64,000 nucleotides of DNA. Origin: Pelodiscus sinensis (Eukaryota > Chordata > Testudines > Trionychidae). Where the stretch lies: positions 4,712,001-4,776,000 of the forward strand of contig NC_134714.1 of assembly GCF_049634645.1 (NCBI RefSeq), read 5' to 3'. The first letter of the stretch is position 1. Each line of letters begins with the position of its first letter. The notes under the pieces were generated by a model that had not been told where the DNA came from, made no database searches, and saw nothing but the letters and a program-made list of their open reading frames with translations. Positions 11,807 through 22,371 of the stretch are shown in pieces. The position numbers were made by a program, and so were the translations under genes.

Positions 11807-12276
11807 TCACCTAGCACACAGTCCCTTGGATTTCACCCCATCGTCTGGGACGCTGAGAGCCGTAGCCAGGGAGATGAGGATGTTCAGCGAGAGCCAGCAG
11901 GCTCGGAGAAAAAAAGATTCTGTGATACACAGGTGTTGTGTGGCTGGAATAGCAAAATATTCAGAAAGTCCCAGGTAACTGAATATTTTATAGGCTCATT
12001 TATTCAAGTTACATGCTCCCCAACAGAGGATTTTTAAATGTTAATTGTTTTCCATTGTTGATTTCAGTTTGGCTCTTCGGCTCACATGCCTGGAAACCTG
12101 AGGGGGGTTAACACAAACAGACTTAAGGTTTTAACTCACCTGGGCCTGGTCTGCATTAGGACTTTACCCCGAATTTTATCCCCTATGGTCACCTATCTAA
12201 GTGATGTGTCCACACGACTAAGTTCTGCAATTAGAGGCCATAGAAGTTGAATCCTGTAGTTGTGCTTTTTACACAC
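11807..12276. other. No clear feature; possible MITE remnant near 12145-12210
   Basis: Unassigned. The piece 'ggcctggtctgcattaggac' near 12145 resembles an eroded MITE end of the GGNCTGGTCTACA type, but no partner end was found. Confidence 0.3.
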
Positions 12277-12603
12277 CAGGGCCACATTATGACTTTCGTG
12301 GGCCCTAGGCACTTTTGCCTTCGTGGGCCCTCCCATCATAATAATATCAATATTAAACATTATTTTTGATATCACTTTAAATACTACAACATTTTTTTTC
12401 TGTTCTAGGCAAAATTTAATAGATTTTCGGGGGCCCTAAAAGTTTCATTTTTTTCCGGCGCGAGAAAAAAGTTAAAACATTTTCGTCGATCCTAAAAGTT
12501 CAATTTTGTTTCTTCTGCATTTAAAAGAAATTACAACATTTTCGTGGGCCCCTAAAAGTATCATGGGCCCTAGACACTGTGCCTAAGGGATATGTCGGCC
12601 CTG
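12277..12603. mobile_element. hAT-like MITE candidate
   Basis: A 327-bp AT-rich block bounded by CAGGGCC and GGCCCTG, which are exact inverse 7-mers. Internally it repeats 'acaacattttcgtgggccc'-like sentences. CAGGG ends are typical of hAT elements, but the flanking 8 bp on the two sides do not match, so the call is tentative. Confidence 0.5.
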
Positions 12604-12911
12604 ATCACTGCGGCCTTTTTCTGTCATGTGAGGCGGGAGGGAGTAGAGGAGTGCCTTGTGGGATGCAGCCAAGAGGAGATCCTGTAAGTACCCACTGCCA
12701 GTTTTTGGACCCAGTGAACACAGAAAGGATTAGCCGGCCTGCCAAGCTCCGCAGGTTGCTTCCTCGCTCTGTGACTCAGAGGTAGGCTCCCTCAATGTGG
12801 ATGCATTACTTTGGAGAACATTCGAATCTCGCCCATAGTGGGGATACGGCCCCCTCACCTTCTCAACCTCGGGTGCCCAGAATTCCATCATAGTAGATCC
12901 ATGCCTGTCTC
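12604..12911. other. No recognised feature
   Basis: About 300 bp of unassigned DNA between two transposons. Confidence 0.35.
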
Positions 12912-12914
12912 TAA

Positions 12915-13234
12915 GGCTACGTCTACACTACAGAGTTTTTCTGGGATACCAGAGGTATCCCGGAAAAACTCCACCGAGTCCAGGGAATGCGTCTGCTCTT
13001 CCGACATTTTTTTCAGAAGAGCAGATGTGTTCTTTTGGAAGCCCTGGAAGGTTTGTTTCACGAGGAAGAAGGGCTCTTCCGAAAGAGGAGGTATTTTCAA
13101 AATTTGGTCCAGTGTAGACGGGCCAATTTTTGGAAAAGCCTCTTCCAAAAAAAGAATCGGAAAGAGGTACACATACTGTGGAGCGCAATTTGCGTATCTT
13201 TTTCCAAAAAAAGACATGTAGTGTAGACATAGCC
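12915..13234. mobile_element. Palindromic MITE, TCTTCCGA/TTTTTGGAAAA variant
   Basis: A 320-bp element opening GGCTACGTCTACACTAC and closing GTAGTGTAGACATAGCC. The flanks are TAA on the left and TCA on the right (2 of 3 identical). Inner hairpins include 'gggataccagaggtatccc' and paired 'ctcttccgaa...ttcggaagag'-like words. Open frames on both strands here reflect the palindrome only. Confidence 0.8.
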
Positions 13235-13379
13235 TCAGTGTAGACATGCCCCTAGCCTTTCTGGGCTGGTAAGGTCTTCCTGTTCATTCTGGCCTCACTC
13301 AGACCAGCATAGGTCGACTGGAATCGACTTGCACTTGGGCAAATAAGAGGGACCCAAACTCCTTCTGTCTAGTTTCCCA

Positions 13380-13722
13380 GGCTGTGTCTAGACTGCATCC
13401 CTCTGCCAACAGAGGGATGCTTATCAAGCACTTCGGAAGTGCAAATGAGCCCGGGATTTAAATATTCATTTGCATACTCACATTCCGACACTTCATTTGC
13501 ATACTCACATGCTGATCAGGCTCAATGTTGAAAGAAAAAGTAAAGTGTAGCCACGGCTCTGCCGACAGAGGGGAGCTTTTTCGGCAGCTCCTGTACTCCT
13601 CAAAAAATGAACGTGAGTATGCAAATGAAGCCCGAAATATTTAAATTCCGAGCTCATTTGCACTTCCAAAGTGCTTGATTTGCATCCCTCTGTTGGCCGA
13701 GGGATGCAGTCTAGACATAGCC
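13380..13722. mobile_element. Palindromic MITE, GCATCCCTCTG family
   Basis: A 343-bp element opening GGCTGTGTCTAGACTGCATC and closing GATGCAGTCTAGACATAGCC, with CCA and TCA flanks. Subterminal hairpins include 'catccctctgccaacagagg' at the left and its mirror at the right. Inner blocks pair 'aagtgcaaatgagc' with 'gctcatttgcacttc'. The middle holds 'ttcggcagctcctgtactcctc'. Confidence 0.8.
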
Positions 13723-13862
13723 TCAGAGGGAAACTCTCTCACCAGGTTTGGGGCACACGTCCTCAAGTCCAATTTCAAATCACCACTAAAAGACTCACAT
13801 AAAATTGATTTATTAACGTTTGAATGGAAATGATGTAGCTTTTGGGCTAATTTCAGCACTCA

Positions 13863-14216
13863 GGGCACATTTAGACTTGCTTTCACTTTCAAAAGAAGAG
13901 ATGCAAATTCAGCATGAATTTGCATATCTTCTTCCGATCGTTTTTTCAAAAGAGGTTCTTTCGAAAAAGAAAGTCGTCTAGATGCGGTTCTTTCGAGAAA
14001 AAAACCCCTTTTTTGAAAGAACCGTGTAAACCTCTTTTTTTTCTTTAGGAAGAACGGTTCTTTGGAAAAAGGAGTTTTTTTCTTGAAAGAACCGCGTCTA
14101 GATGACATTCTTTTTCGAAAGAACCTCTTTCAAAAAAGCGATCGGAAGAAGATATGCAAATTCACGCCACATTTGCATATCTTCTTACGAAAGAGAAAGC
14201 AAGTCGAGACCTGCCC
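13863..14216. mobile_element. Palindromic MITE, TTCTTTCGAAAAAG family
   Basis: A 354-bp palindrome with an exact TCA duplication (13860-13862 and 14217-14219). Arms pair 'gcaaattcagcatgaatttgc', 'cttcttccgatcg' and 'ggttctttcgaaaaagaa' with their mirrors. The two arms meet near 14040 around 'accgtgtaaacctctttttt'. Confidence 0.85.
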
Positions 14217-14284
14217 TCACAGACTAAAGGAGGTCTGCAGAGGGGAACCAAACAAAGCATTTAGACATGTACAATTTCCTCTAC

Positions 14285-14432
14285 CATAAGAACATCAAAG
14301 CAGCCGGGGCAAACCAAAGGTCCATCTAGCCAAGCATCTTGTCTGCCCACAGTGGCCAATATCAGCTGCCCCAGAGGGAGTGAACAGAACAGGGAATTCT
14401 CACATGACACCGTTCCTGCCCATCCTAGTTAG
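14285..14432 (-). mobile_element. CR1-type LINE tail (ATGTTCTTA type), antisense
   Basis: On the + strand: 'ataagaacatcaaagcagcc', 'aaaccaaaggtccatctagc', 'cttgtctgcccacagtggcc' and 'gccccagagggagtgaacag'. This is the inverse of the CR1 subfamily tail seen in sense at 33430-33780 and 60345-60722, which ends in ATGTTCTTA-like repeats. Confidence 0.8.
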
Positions 14433-14684
14433 ATAAAACCTGTATGTGCCGGCAAGTATATATAGGGCATGTATTTAGATACGTTGTGCACCCCCTTACC
14501 AGACTTGTCCTTGCAAATGCTTCTTTATTCCTGATAGGGTTTACAGACCCCAATTTCATACACTTAGCGAATCACTCTGCAAAGGCAATCATCACACTAA
14601 TCTCTGTCCATTAATTTTAAGATGGCCAGGCAAGGACAGATTTAAGGAAGCAAACTCCCCTAGACTTCATGAATTTGTGTACAT
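14433..14684. other. No recognised feature
   Basis: About 250 bp of unassigned DNA. Confidence 0.35.
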
Positions 14685-14687
14685 ATA

Positions 14688-14996
14688 GGCTGCGTTTAGA
14701 CTGGCCAGTTTTTCCGGAAAATCAGCCGCTTTTCCGGAAAAACTTGCCAGCTGTCTACACTGGCCGCTTGAATTTCCACAAAAGCACTGACGATCTCATG
14801 TAAGATTGTCAGTGTTCTTGCGGAAATACTATGCTGCTCCCCTTTGGGCAAAAGTCCTTTTGCGCAAAAGGGCCAGTGTAGACAGCTCAGATTTGTTTTC
14901 CGCAAAAAAGCCCCGATGGCGAAAATGGCGATTTTTTAACGGAAAACTTTTCCGTTAAAAGCATTTGTGGAAAATCATGCCAGTCTAGACGTTGCC
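14688..14996. mobile_element. Palindromic MITE, TTTTCCGGAAAA family (copy 2)
   Basis: A 309-bp copy with an exact ATA duplication (14685-14687 and 14997-14999). It opens GGCTGCGTTTAGACTGGCCA and closes TGCCAGTCTAGACGTTGCC. Compared with 1420-1853 it lacks about 125 bp to the right of the centre, where 'aaatggcgattttttaacgg' joins two normally separate segments. It mixes TTTTCCGGAAAA words with TTTTGCGCAAAA words. Confidence 0.85.
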
Positions 14997-14999
14997 ATA

Positions 15000-17369
15000 G
15001 ATTTTCCTCCCTCCTGATGACAGGTGGATACACAGAGCGCCTCCCCCCACTCCCACGCCCAAAGGGAAGGTTGATGTGTCTGGAGCAGAAACCCAACTTA
15101 AAATCCTACTGGGAAGTCTGCAGTTTTGTGATGTTTCAGGGTAGGTGTTTATCTGTTTGTTAAAAGCATCTCGCTACTGCTGCAATGTCTCATTTAAAAA
15201 AAATAAGTCCGAGTTTTGGCTTGCTCTACAATACTTTCTTGCACGAGGACTTCCAGGAAAACTTCAGTGCAAAGGACTCTTCCCCGAGGTGGAGGTTTAC
15301 CTGTCTGTTCTCTGGTTTGGCAGTTACGAATGAAGCTAGTAACCTGGCAGTACACTGCAGCTCTTCGGGGAGTTTTCCCTGTTTGAAATCAGTCGCACGT
15401 GGAGCGGCTCATCATACCGAGAGGAAGAAGGACGTGTTATGCAACCGGCTGCAGGGAGGGAATTCTTGATTGCACAGGAGGGAGGAGACCTATTTCTGCA
15501 GCCTGAATGGGGAGCACTGAAAGAAAGCTGGAAAGGTAGCGAGAACACGGGTAGGCTTTATTCAAAAAGAAAAAAGCCAGCCCCAGGCAAGGCTGAGAGA
15601 TGTGTAAGAATTGCCAATGTGTACTAACCGGTCCAATCCCCGGAGGGACCAGAGAGCAAGGCAGAGAGAATGCGCTAACTGCTCATCCTCGCTGGCAGGA
15701 CTCCAGGTCCAGAGTGAGATGTGAGCGAGTGTCCAGTCAGCACTGTAGCCTGGTGGGGGCATAGCCCCCCCCGGGGTCTGTGGGGGCTACTCTGCCCTCA
15801 CTACGCACTTGAGTGTAGTACATGGGGAATGAACCGGGTGACTAGCGTGAGTGCAGCCTCCAGGCGAGCCCCCGCCCCCTAGATACAGCCAACAAGCCCA
15901 GGCCCGAGAGTAGGGTGGGGGCAGCAAACAGGTCAAGGGCTTGGGCCTGTTCTCAGGCCAAGCAAACAGTCAGTAAGGGGGAAGGCGGGGGCAGCAAACA
16001 GACAGGTCTCCTTGCTTTGGCGGAGAGCTGACAGAGCCGGCGCTTAACCCAGAGAAGCAGGGGGCCGACAGCCATTCATGGGATGGGATGGCAGGGGGAC
16101 GCAGGTGCATCCACTCCAGTGCGTCCCAGCCCGGGGCTCGAACAGTGGCAGATCGGCCTGCCACTGGGTCAGTGGGGTTCCTGACCGCAACACGCTGACT
16201 CACTCACCGACACTGTCTCGGCCAGACCTGGGTTGGCTGCTCCGGGCTACTTCCAAACTCCCCCTCCGGGCATATCTGGCTCGGCAGCAGATTGTCTGGG
16301 GCACTGGGGAATGGAACCTCCGTCTGGTTCGGCAGCTCCTCTGGGGTGGGGTCCCAATGGTCCCTGAGGTTGTGGTGAGTCCTCAGCTTCCTTGAGGTCT
16401 GTAGCAACCTCCCACCTCAGGGGCTCCAAAGGCGACTGGCCCTTCCAGTGGTTGGCTTCCAACTGGGCCCCTGGACCTGCCTTTGGTACGTCCTCTTCTG
16501 CCTCCTGACTTGTGGCAGGATAATGGGGTGGGACAGAGCTCTGCCCATCTGGGCCCAGGGCGGAGTTCCTCCCCTTCAGGGTGGCCACTCCACCTCACTA
16601 CAAGCTCATCCACAGAGGCTCTTGGGCTGGTACCAGGCTTTGCCCGGGCAGCACTGACCTGCTGCGGGCATGGAACCTGAAGGTGCCTCTTGCGTCACTA
16701 AGACACAGGTACATCGTGACATTACACCTCATATTCTTTGTGAAAACATGCTCAGGAGACGGATCGGATAGGACTGAGCTCTGCCTATTGAAAGGTGGCT
16801 CATGCAAGGCACCACTGGAGAGGTGACAATTGACTGAACTTGATCATCCAGTTTGTATGCCTGGGTCGTGTCTGTCTCTGGCATGAGGGACATTGGCCAT
16901 GGAGCTGTATGTCATGTGTGCTAGTCCGGGTGCCACCCACAACTAGCCTTTCAGGCACAACCCTAAGAAACCACACAGCGCTGGCTCATTAGCCCAAACA
17001 ATGGTCAGTAGTAGAGCTAAGTCTTCCTGTGGAAACTCCAGTCCAGCTGTGGGCAATGGCTGCTACGACCCTGCGGAACCAGGGCTCCGAGTCACCTGGT
17101 CCTGGAGCCCCCCGCCCGTTTGGAGTGCCCGTGTTTTCCCACTGGAAGACAAAGGGTTCCCGCCTTACACAAGAGCTATATAAGACAGGGGCCTGACATA
17201 ATTGGGGTTCTCCTCTGCCTCCCCACACAAAGAGACACTGAAAAACACTGGGGAACAAGAACTCAACTGGGAGGGAGGCGAGAGTTGGGCCCAAGTTGTA
17301 GTGACACCCAAGGCCTCCAGCAGGCCAGTTCAGCTGCCTTTCAAGACTTGTTGTAATCAACTTGTAAGA
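15000..17369. other. GC-rich anonymous block; possible old LTR-type repeat
   Basis: About 2.4 kb. From about 15640 to 16680 it is GC-rich and opens several overlapping frames on both strands without any recognisable domain. The phrasing around 16210-16340 ('tctcggccagacctgggttg', 'gcagattgtctggggc') looks to me like repetitive reptile DNA, perhaps an LTR, but I cannot show paired LTRs, a primer-binding site or a coding body. No host gene is supported. Confidence 0.3.
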
Positions 17370-17421
17370 ACAAGAACATAAGAACGGCCAGACTGGATCG
17401 GACCAACGGTCCATCCATCCA
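17370..17421 (-). mobile_element. CR1-type LINE tail fragment (antisense)
   Basis: 'gaacataagaacggccagac' then 'cggaccaacggtccatccat': the extreme 3' end of the ATGTTCTTA-type CR1. It is cut off by the MITE that starts at 17422. Confidence 0.7.
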
Positions 17422-17996
17422 GGGTGTGTCTAAACTACATGGCTCCTTCGATAGAGCCATGTAGATTAGGCTGATCGGCAAAGGGAAATGAAGCCGCTAT
17501 TTAAATAATCGCGGCTTCATTTAAATTTAAATGGCTGCCGTGCTGAGCCGACAAACAGCTGATCAGCTGTTTGTTGGCTCAGTGCGCTAGTCTGGATGCT
17601 CCTGCGCCGACATGAAAGCCCTTTATCGACCTCCCCGTTATGCCTCGTAGGATGAGGTTTACCAGGGAGGTCGATAAAGGGTTTTCATGTCGACAGGGGA
17701 GTGTCCAGACTAGCGCGCTCCCTGCCAACATCAAAGCCCTTTGTCGGCAACCCCAGTAAACCTCATCCCACGAGGAATAACGGGGCTGCCGACAAAGGGC
17801 TTTGATGTCGACAGGGGAGCATCCAGACTAGCGCACTGAGCGGACAAACAGCTGATCAGCTGTTTGTCGGCTCAGCGCGGCAGCCATGTAAATGTAAAGG
17901 AAGCCGCGATCATTTAAATTGCGGCTTCATTTGACTTTGCCTTTGTGTCTAATCTACATGCCTCTGCCGACAGAGGCATGTAGTCTAGACACAGCC
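17422..17996. mobile_element. Palindromic MITE, CAGCTGATCAGCTGTTTGTCGG family, expanded copy
   Basis: A 575-bp element opening GGGTGTGTCTAAACTACATGG and closing 'gcatgtagtctagacacagcc'. Arms pair 'gggaaatgaagccgc', 'atttaaataatcgcgg', 'aacagctgatcagctgtttg' and 'agcgcgctagtctgga' with their mirrors. The shared central hairpin occurs twice, at 17638-17663 and 17756-17780, 118 bp apart. The standard copy at 24190-24646 is 457 bp, exactly 118 bp shorter, so this copy has a duplicated central unit. The flanks (cca and tct) do not match. Confidence 0.85.
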
Positions 17997-18261
17997 TCTG
18001 AGTCCTGATTTTTCTCTGCAATCTCTGCACCATCATGCTGCAGCTCTTTTGGAAATATCCATCCATGTTTAGTTCGGCATGTATTGTCAAAACCTTCTGT
18101 GTCCTTGGTGTCTGGTGCAGCTTTGAATGCATGATCCATGCTTACTACGAACAGGTAAATATGGATAAGTAAGGCAGGTGTCATGGATCTCGGTGTGGGA
18201 AGTGGGATGGGGAGAGAAATGAGGAGGGGAAATCCCCTAAGTGAAGAATCATGTGAACAGT

Positions 18262-18723
18262 GGATACATCTAAACTGCATTGCTCTTTCAGGATACTGGA
18301 AGTGTCTTTAAAAGAGCCCGCTATTTCCAAAATAGAGTGTGTGTGTTTCCAGTGTCCCTTTAACCCTTGTTCCACGAGGGATAAGGAATTTGTCAGAATC
18401 GTGCCTTGTTTTGAAATTTGATGCTGTATAGACCAGTGTTTCTCAAACTGTGCTCTGCAGAGCTCCTGGCCTCCACGAGACATCTCCAGGGGCTCCACGA
18501 GATTGACGAATTGGAAACATCGAGAGGTACAACACATACAATCAGTGGACTGCTGGGGCTCCGCATAATTTTTTGCACATGTAAAGGGCTCCGGAGCCCA
18601 AAAAGTTTGAGAACCTCTGGTGTAGACAAGTGCCAAATTTCAAAATAAGCTCTTTCGATTTAGACTCAGAATAAGCTACGCACATTGCTTATTCTGACAG
18701 AAGGGGGCTGTCTAGACGTGCTC
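18262..18723. mobile_element. MITE, TATTTCGAAATA-related, interrupted by a hAT insertion
   Basis: It opens GGATACATCTAAACTGC and closes GGCTGTCTAGACGTGCTC, with an exact AGT duplication (18259-18261 and 18724-18726). It is diverged, with only weak mirror words left ('aagagcccgctatttccaaa' against 'tttcaaaataagctctttcg'). A 186-bp hAT-like element sits at 18434-18619. The host MITE without it is 276 bp plus one copy of the duplication. Confidence 0.7.
18434..18619. mobile_element. hAT-like MITE nested in a MITE
   Basis: A 186-bp element with ends CAGTGTTTCTCAAACTG and, inverted, CAGAGGTTCTCAAACTT. This is the classic hAT terminal type seen in Charlie/MER-like MITEs. The 8-bp flanks are GTATAGAC and GTGTAGAC, 7 of 8 identical, which fits the 8-bp hAT target duplication. 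Confidence 0.8.
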
Positions 18724-18734
18724 AGTGTGACACT

Positions 18735-19348
18735 GTTGCAAAAAAAGCAAACATGATTCTGGGAGTCATGAACTGGGTGTTGTGGGCAAGACACGAGAAG
18801 TCATTCTTCCACTCTACTCTGCACAGATTAGGCCTCAATTGGAGGATTGTGTCCAGTTCTGGGCACCACATATCAAGAAAGATGTGGAGACATTGGAGAA
18901 GGTCCAGAGAAGAGCAACAAGAATGACTGAAGGTCTAGAGAACATGAGCTATGAGGGAAGACTGAAAGAATTGGCCTCGTTTAGTTTGGAAAGGAGATGA
19001 CTGAGAGGGGTCATGATAGCAGTTTTTAATAATCTAAAAGGGTGTTACAAGGAAAGAGGGAGAACAATTGTTTTCCTTGGCCGCTGAGAATAGGACAAGA
19101 AGCAATGGGCTTAAATTGCAGCAAGGGAGGTTTAGTCTGGAAAAACTTCCTACCTGTCAGGGTGGTTAAACACTGGAAAAATTGCCTAGGGAGCTTGTGG
19201 AATCTCCATCACTGGAGATATTTAAGAGCAGGTTGGGTAGACACCTGTCAGCGATGATCTAGACGGTGCTTGGTCCTGCCGTGAGGGCAGGGGACTGGAC
19301 TCGATGGCCTCTCAAGTCCCTTCCAGTTTAGCGTTCTGTGATTCTATA
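18735..19348 (+). pseudogene. CR1 LINE C-terminal coding remnant and 3' UTR
   Basis: A sense CR1 copy of about 600 bp. Translation of the first part gives ILPLYSAQIRPQLEDCVQFW, then EKVQRRATRMTEGLENMSYE, the conserved C-terminal block, followed by a stop. The UTR then runs through 'gacaagaagcaatgggctta', 'gtggaatctccatcactgga' and 'ggtcctgccgtgagggcag' to 'gtgattctata'. It belongs to the same subfamily as the copy at 1-299. It is 5'-truncated and not capable of movement. Confidence 0.88.
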
Positions 19349-20345
19349 TCAAAAGATAGAGCAAGGGGTCAGTAAGTCCTAGTCTAAGTCAACATTCCCC
19401 CACTGCAGTGGTGTCTTCTGCAATAGGCACCAAAGCAGCCGTGGCTAGTTGGCGAGTTCTCCTGCTCATGGCCCGCAAGGCCCACAGCAGTGACTTCCAA
19501 TCCCTGTGATCACCCTGGATGTTTTGGATAGACACCCACTGCTTCCCAGCACAGCTAGAGAGAAGCGGACCCATCCCTATGCCTGGGTCCTGCATATTGG
19601 CCTTGCTCCATCACCTGCCATCTTCTCACCAGGCTTTGGGTGGGCGGTGTGTCCCCCAGCTCAGCTGTGCTTTGACACAGCCAGAGTTGATTGGGACCAT
19701 TCTGACGGATAGCATCAAGTTTTATTTTTAAGTGTTGATTTCAGTTTTATCGATTTCCTTTGTCACAATTGTGGGATACAAGCATCAGGCCTGACAATAT
19801 TTGAACGAGTAGACATTGATTTCAGAAAGTCAACGCTTTCGAACCTTTTGAGCACACAGTGCCGATATCACATGGCCAAATGTGCAAAATAAATACCCAT
19901 CGCTCGAAGTCCATGTTCTCTCACAGCATTTTTTTCGGACTTTGTCTCCCTTTATATTTCTATTAGCAGGGACGGAAACGTATTTTCACTGCTTTGTGTG
20001 TGCGGTGCAATCAACAGTGACTGATTTTAAAAATCAAACCCTTCCACACCTCACTGGATTGTCGCTTTCGGAGTTGGACATCTGCCCCCTCCATCAACCC
20101 AGTACGTTTTCTTGGGATCTGGTTGGATTTTGCAGTGTGTGTGTGTTCTGCCCATTTAACTCTTCTTGTGTGCTCTTCGAATGAATGTGTGTGTGTGCAT
20201 GTGTGTTGATGGCAAGTAGCCTCACCTTCCCGCCAGACCATGTGTGTCTCTTCCCAGTAGACCATGTCTGGGAACATAATGGTTGTTATCTGTCGGAAGG
20301 TAGCGCTAGCAGTCACATGCATTATGCAAGTGTATCCTACATACC
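19349..20345. other. No recognised feature
   Basis: About 1 kb unassigned. It has a slightly T-rich segment and a short GT-rich run around 20186-20210. No exon-like pattern. Confidence 0.4.
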
Positions 20346-20587
20346 TAGTATGTCTACACAGCAACATTATTTCGACATAATATCGAAATACTGTCAAGCT
20401 GGAGGACTTCTTATTCCAACTCCTGTAACCCTCATTGTACAAGCAGTAAGGGACGCCGGAGGAAGAGAGCTCTATTTTGAAGTAAGTGTTGTGTAGACGC
20501 GCCCAATTTCAAAATAAGCTACACGACTGACGTAGCTCAATTTGCATAGCTTGTTTTGAATTCAGCCCTGCTGTGCGGACGCATCTC
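20346..20587 (-). mobile_element. MITE, TATTTCGAAATA family (short form)
   Basis: Read on the minus strand it lines up over its whole length with the element at 54933-55249: 'gcagggctgaattcaaaaca', 'gcaaattgagctacgtcag', 'ttcctccggcgtcccttac', 'gtcctccagcttgacagtat' and 'gctgtgtagacatacta'. It carries a degenerate central hairpin (20424-20449). The outermost bases of both ends are eroded. Confidence 0.75.
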
Positions 20588-20766
20588 TGGTGTGGTTCAC
20601 TGTCCCTTGGAGTGTCACTTAGACCACTTACAGTGAGCGATAAGAACAAGAGAGCTCTACAGCTTACGCTGAAAGTCTCCTGGCTTTTAGCACAAGAGGT
20701 AGAGGCTTCTTCTTTAAGCTCCTGAGGTCCCAGGTTCAAATTCATCCTGTGGCAGTTACACAAGCA
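20588..20766. other. Spacer between MITEs
   Basis: About 180 bp including 'ggttcaaattcatcctgtgg', a sentence that recurs ahead of the element at 24.8 kb ('ggttcaaatcctcctggtgg') together with 'tagaggtgtttacaa'-like words. The two places may share a decayed repeat. Confidence 0.4.
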
Positions 20767-21075
20767 AGCTAGGTCTAGACTACAGGGCTTTATTGGGAAA
20801 AAACTCAGCAATTTGCAGAGCTTTTTCCAATTGCTTTTGCAGAAGAGCCTTTTCCACCATTTGGCCCAGTCTAGATAGGGCCAAATGGTGGAAAAACTTC
20901 CTCTTTCGGTGGAGCCCTTATGCCTCATGAAACGAGGTATACAGGGCTCCCCAAAAGAGCACTTTTGCTGTTCCTCAAAAAAAAAGCAGAGGAGCAAAGG
21001 CGTTCCTTGGACAAGGTGGGGGTTTTGTGGGATAATGGAGGTATCTGGCAAAAACCCTGTAGTCTAGATGGAGCC
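20767..21075. mobile_element. Palindromic MITE, TTTTTCCA/TGGAAAAA variant
   Basis: A 309-bp element opening GCTAGGTCTAGACTACAGGG and closing 'ccctgtagtctagatggagcc', with GCA and ACA flanks. Its arms mirror 'ttttccaccatttggccc' against 'gggccaaatggtggaaaa'. A central hairpin, 'ttatgcctcatgaaacgagg', lies at 20918-20942. Confidence 0.75.
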
Positions 21076-21475
21076 ACAGGTGATAACTAAGCCCTCCACA
21101 AAGCCCCAAGATTAGCTTTCAGCATGAGGAAATCAGCAGAGCTCCATAAAGTCAAGACATCAGCTCAACTAAGAGTTTCCACCAAAGCTATGTCTACACT
21201 GCAGGCTTCTTGTGCAAGAATGGGGGTTCTTGTGCAAAATCTTGCGGAGCGTCTACACTGCATGCACGTTCTTGCGCAAGTAAATTTACAGTAAAGTATT
21301 GGAACAGAGGGCTTCTTGCGCAGAAGTTATTCCTCTCTCCGTGAGGAATAACCCCTCTTGTGCAAGAGCTCTTGCGCAAGAAGACAGTGTGGACAGGAAC
21401 AGGAGGTTTTTGCGCAAGAAACCCCTATGGCTAAAATGGCCATCAGAGCTTTCTTGCACAAAAGAGGGTGTGTCT

Positions 21476-21793
21476 AGACTACAGGGTTTTGTCAACAAAA
21501 GTGTAATTTGTCGACAAAACTATACCCGTGTCTACACTGCCGTTGAGTTCTGTCGACATAACGTCGACAGAACTCGGCAGTTTTGTCGATGGCGGTAAAC
21601 CTCATTCTATGAGGAATAATACCTTTTGTCGACAGAGTTCTGTTGACAGTAGGCGTTATTGCATCTACACTGTCCTTTGCGTCTACACTCTCATGTTGAC
21701 AAAATGGCTTGCTTTGTTGATGGAATTGTATGTAGTCTAGACACTCTTTGTCGACAGAAGCTTTGTTTCTGTTGACAAAAGCCTGTAGTCTAG
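21476..21793. mobile_element. Palindromic MITE, TTTGTCGACAAA family (nested)
   Basis: It opens GGGTGTGTCTAGACTACAGG and runs to 'agcctgtagtctag', where the next MITE begins, so the last 8 or so bases of its right end are missing. Arms are built of 'tttgtcgacaaaa', 'ttctgtcgacataacgtcga' and 'ttttgtcgacagagttctg' words. The shared central hairpin GTAAACCTCAT...ATGAGGAATAA is at 21595-21620. Left flank AGA. Confidence 0.8.
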
Positions 21794-22250
21794 GGGTATG
21801 TCTACACCACATGGCTCCGTCGATGGAGCCATGTAGATTTGTTTACTGGACAAAGGGAAATGAAGCAGCTATTTAAATAATCACCGCTTCATTTAAATTT
21901 AAATGGCTGCCGCTCTGAGCCGACAAACAGACGATCAGCTGTTTGTCGGCTCAGCATGCTAGTCTGGACGCTCCGCAGTTGACATCACAGCCCTTTGTCG
22001 ACCGCCCCAGTAAACCTCATCTCACGAGAAATAACGGGGCGGTTGACAAAGGGCTTTGATGTTGACTGCGGAGCATCCAGACTAGCGCGCTGAGCCGACA
22101 AACAGCTGATCAGCTGTTTGTCGGCTCAGTGCAGCAGCCATTTAAATTTAAATGAAGCGGCAATTATTTAAATTGCCGCTTCATTTCCCTGTGCCTACAA
22201 CCCTAATCTACATGGCTCCGTCGATGGAGCCATGTAGTCTAGACACAGCC
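21794..22250. mobile_element. Palindromic MITE, CAGCTGATCAGCTGTTTGTCGG family (nested, standard length)
   Basis: A 457-bp element opening GGGTATGTCTACACCACATG and closing 'catgtagtctagacacagcc'. It has the same length and block order as 24190-24646. Subterminal hairpins are 'atggctccgtcgatggagcc' at each end. The central hairpin is at 22010-22034, on the axis of the element. Confidence 0.85.
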
Positions 22251-22371
22251 TGGATGTACCGAGAGTGTCCACATTGCCAAAAGCACATCTCTTGCACAAA
22301 GGCACATGTCCATGTGGGCACACTCGTGCACAAGACCATTTGTGCAAGACGCCTGCAGTGTAGACTTAGCC

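Larger units (their letters stand above)
21186..22371. mobile_element. Palindromic MITE, CTTGCGCAAG family, with two MITEs nested inside
   Basis: The outer element opens AGCTATGTCTACACTGCAGG and closes CCTGCAGTGTAGACTTAGCC, with an exact CAA duplication (21183-21185 and 22372-22374). Its own sequence is 21186-21475 and about 22251-22371. Arms carry 'cttcttgcgcagaag', 'ttcttgcgcaag' and 'gtgcaagagctcttgcgcaa', and a central hairpin lies at 21327-21352. It is split by a TTGTCGACAA-type MITE (21476-21793) and a CAGCTGATCAGCTG-type MITE (21794-22250). A stand-alone relative is at 54590-54929. Confidence 0.85.

Noticed and set aside
12811..13247. 136- and 119-codon frames on opposite strands
   Set aside because: Both fall within a palindromic MITE (12915-13234), so the two translations mirror each other.
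14285..14432. tRNA-derived SINE for the 'ataagaacat...ccatctag' sequences
   Set aside because: The same sentences occur at the 3' end of sense CR1 copies (33430-33780, 60345-60722), so they are CR1 tails; no A/B box promoter was seen.
15000..17369. Host gene in the GC-rich block
   Set aside because: Many overlapping frames on both strands, no domain, no plausible splice pattern that I could defend.
20509..21051. 180-codon open frame on the minus strand
   Set aside because: Spans parts of two MITEs and the gap between them; peptide has no motif.
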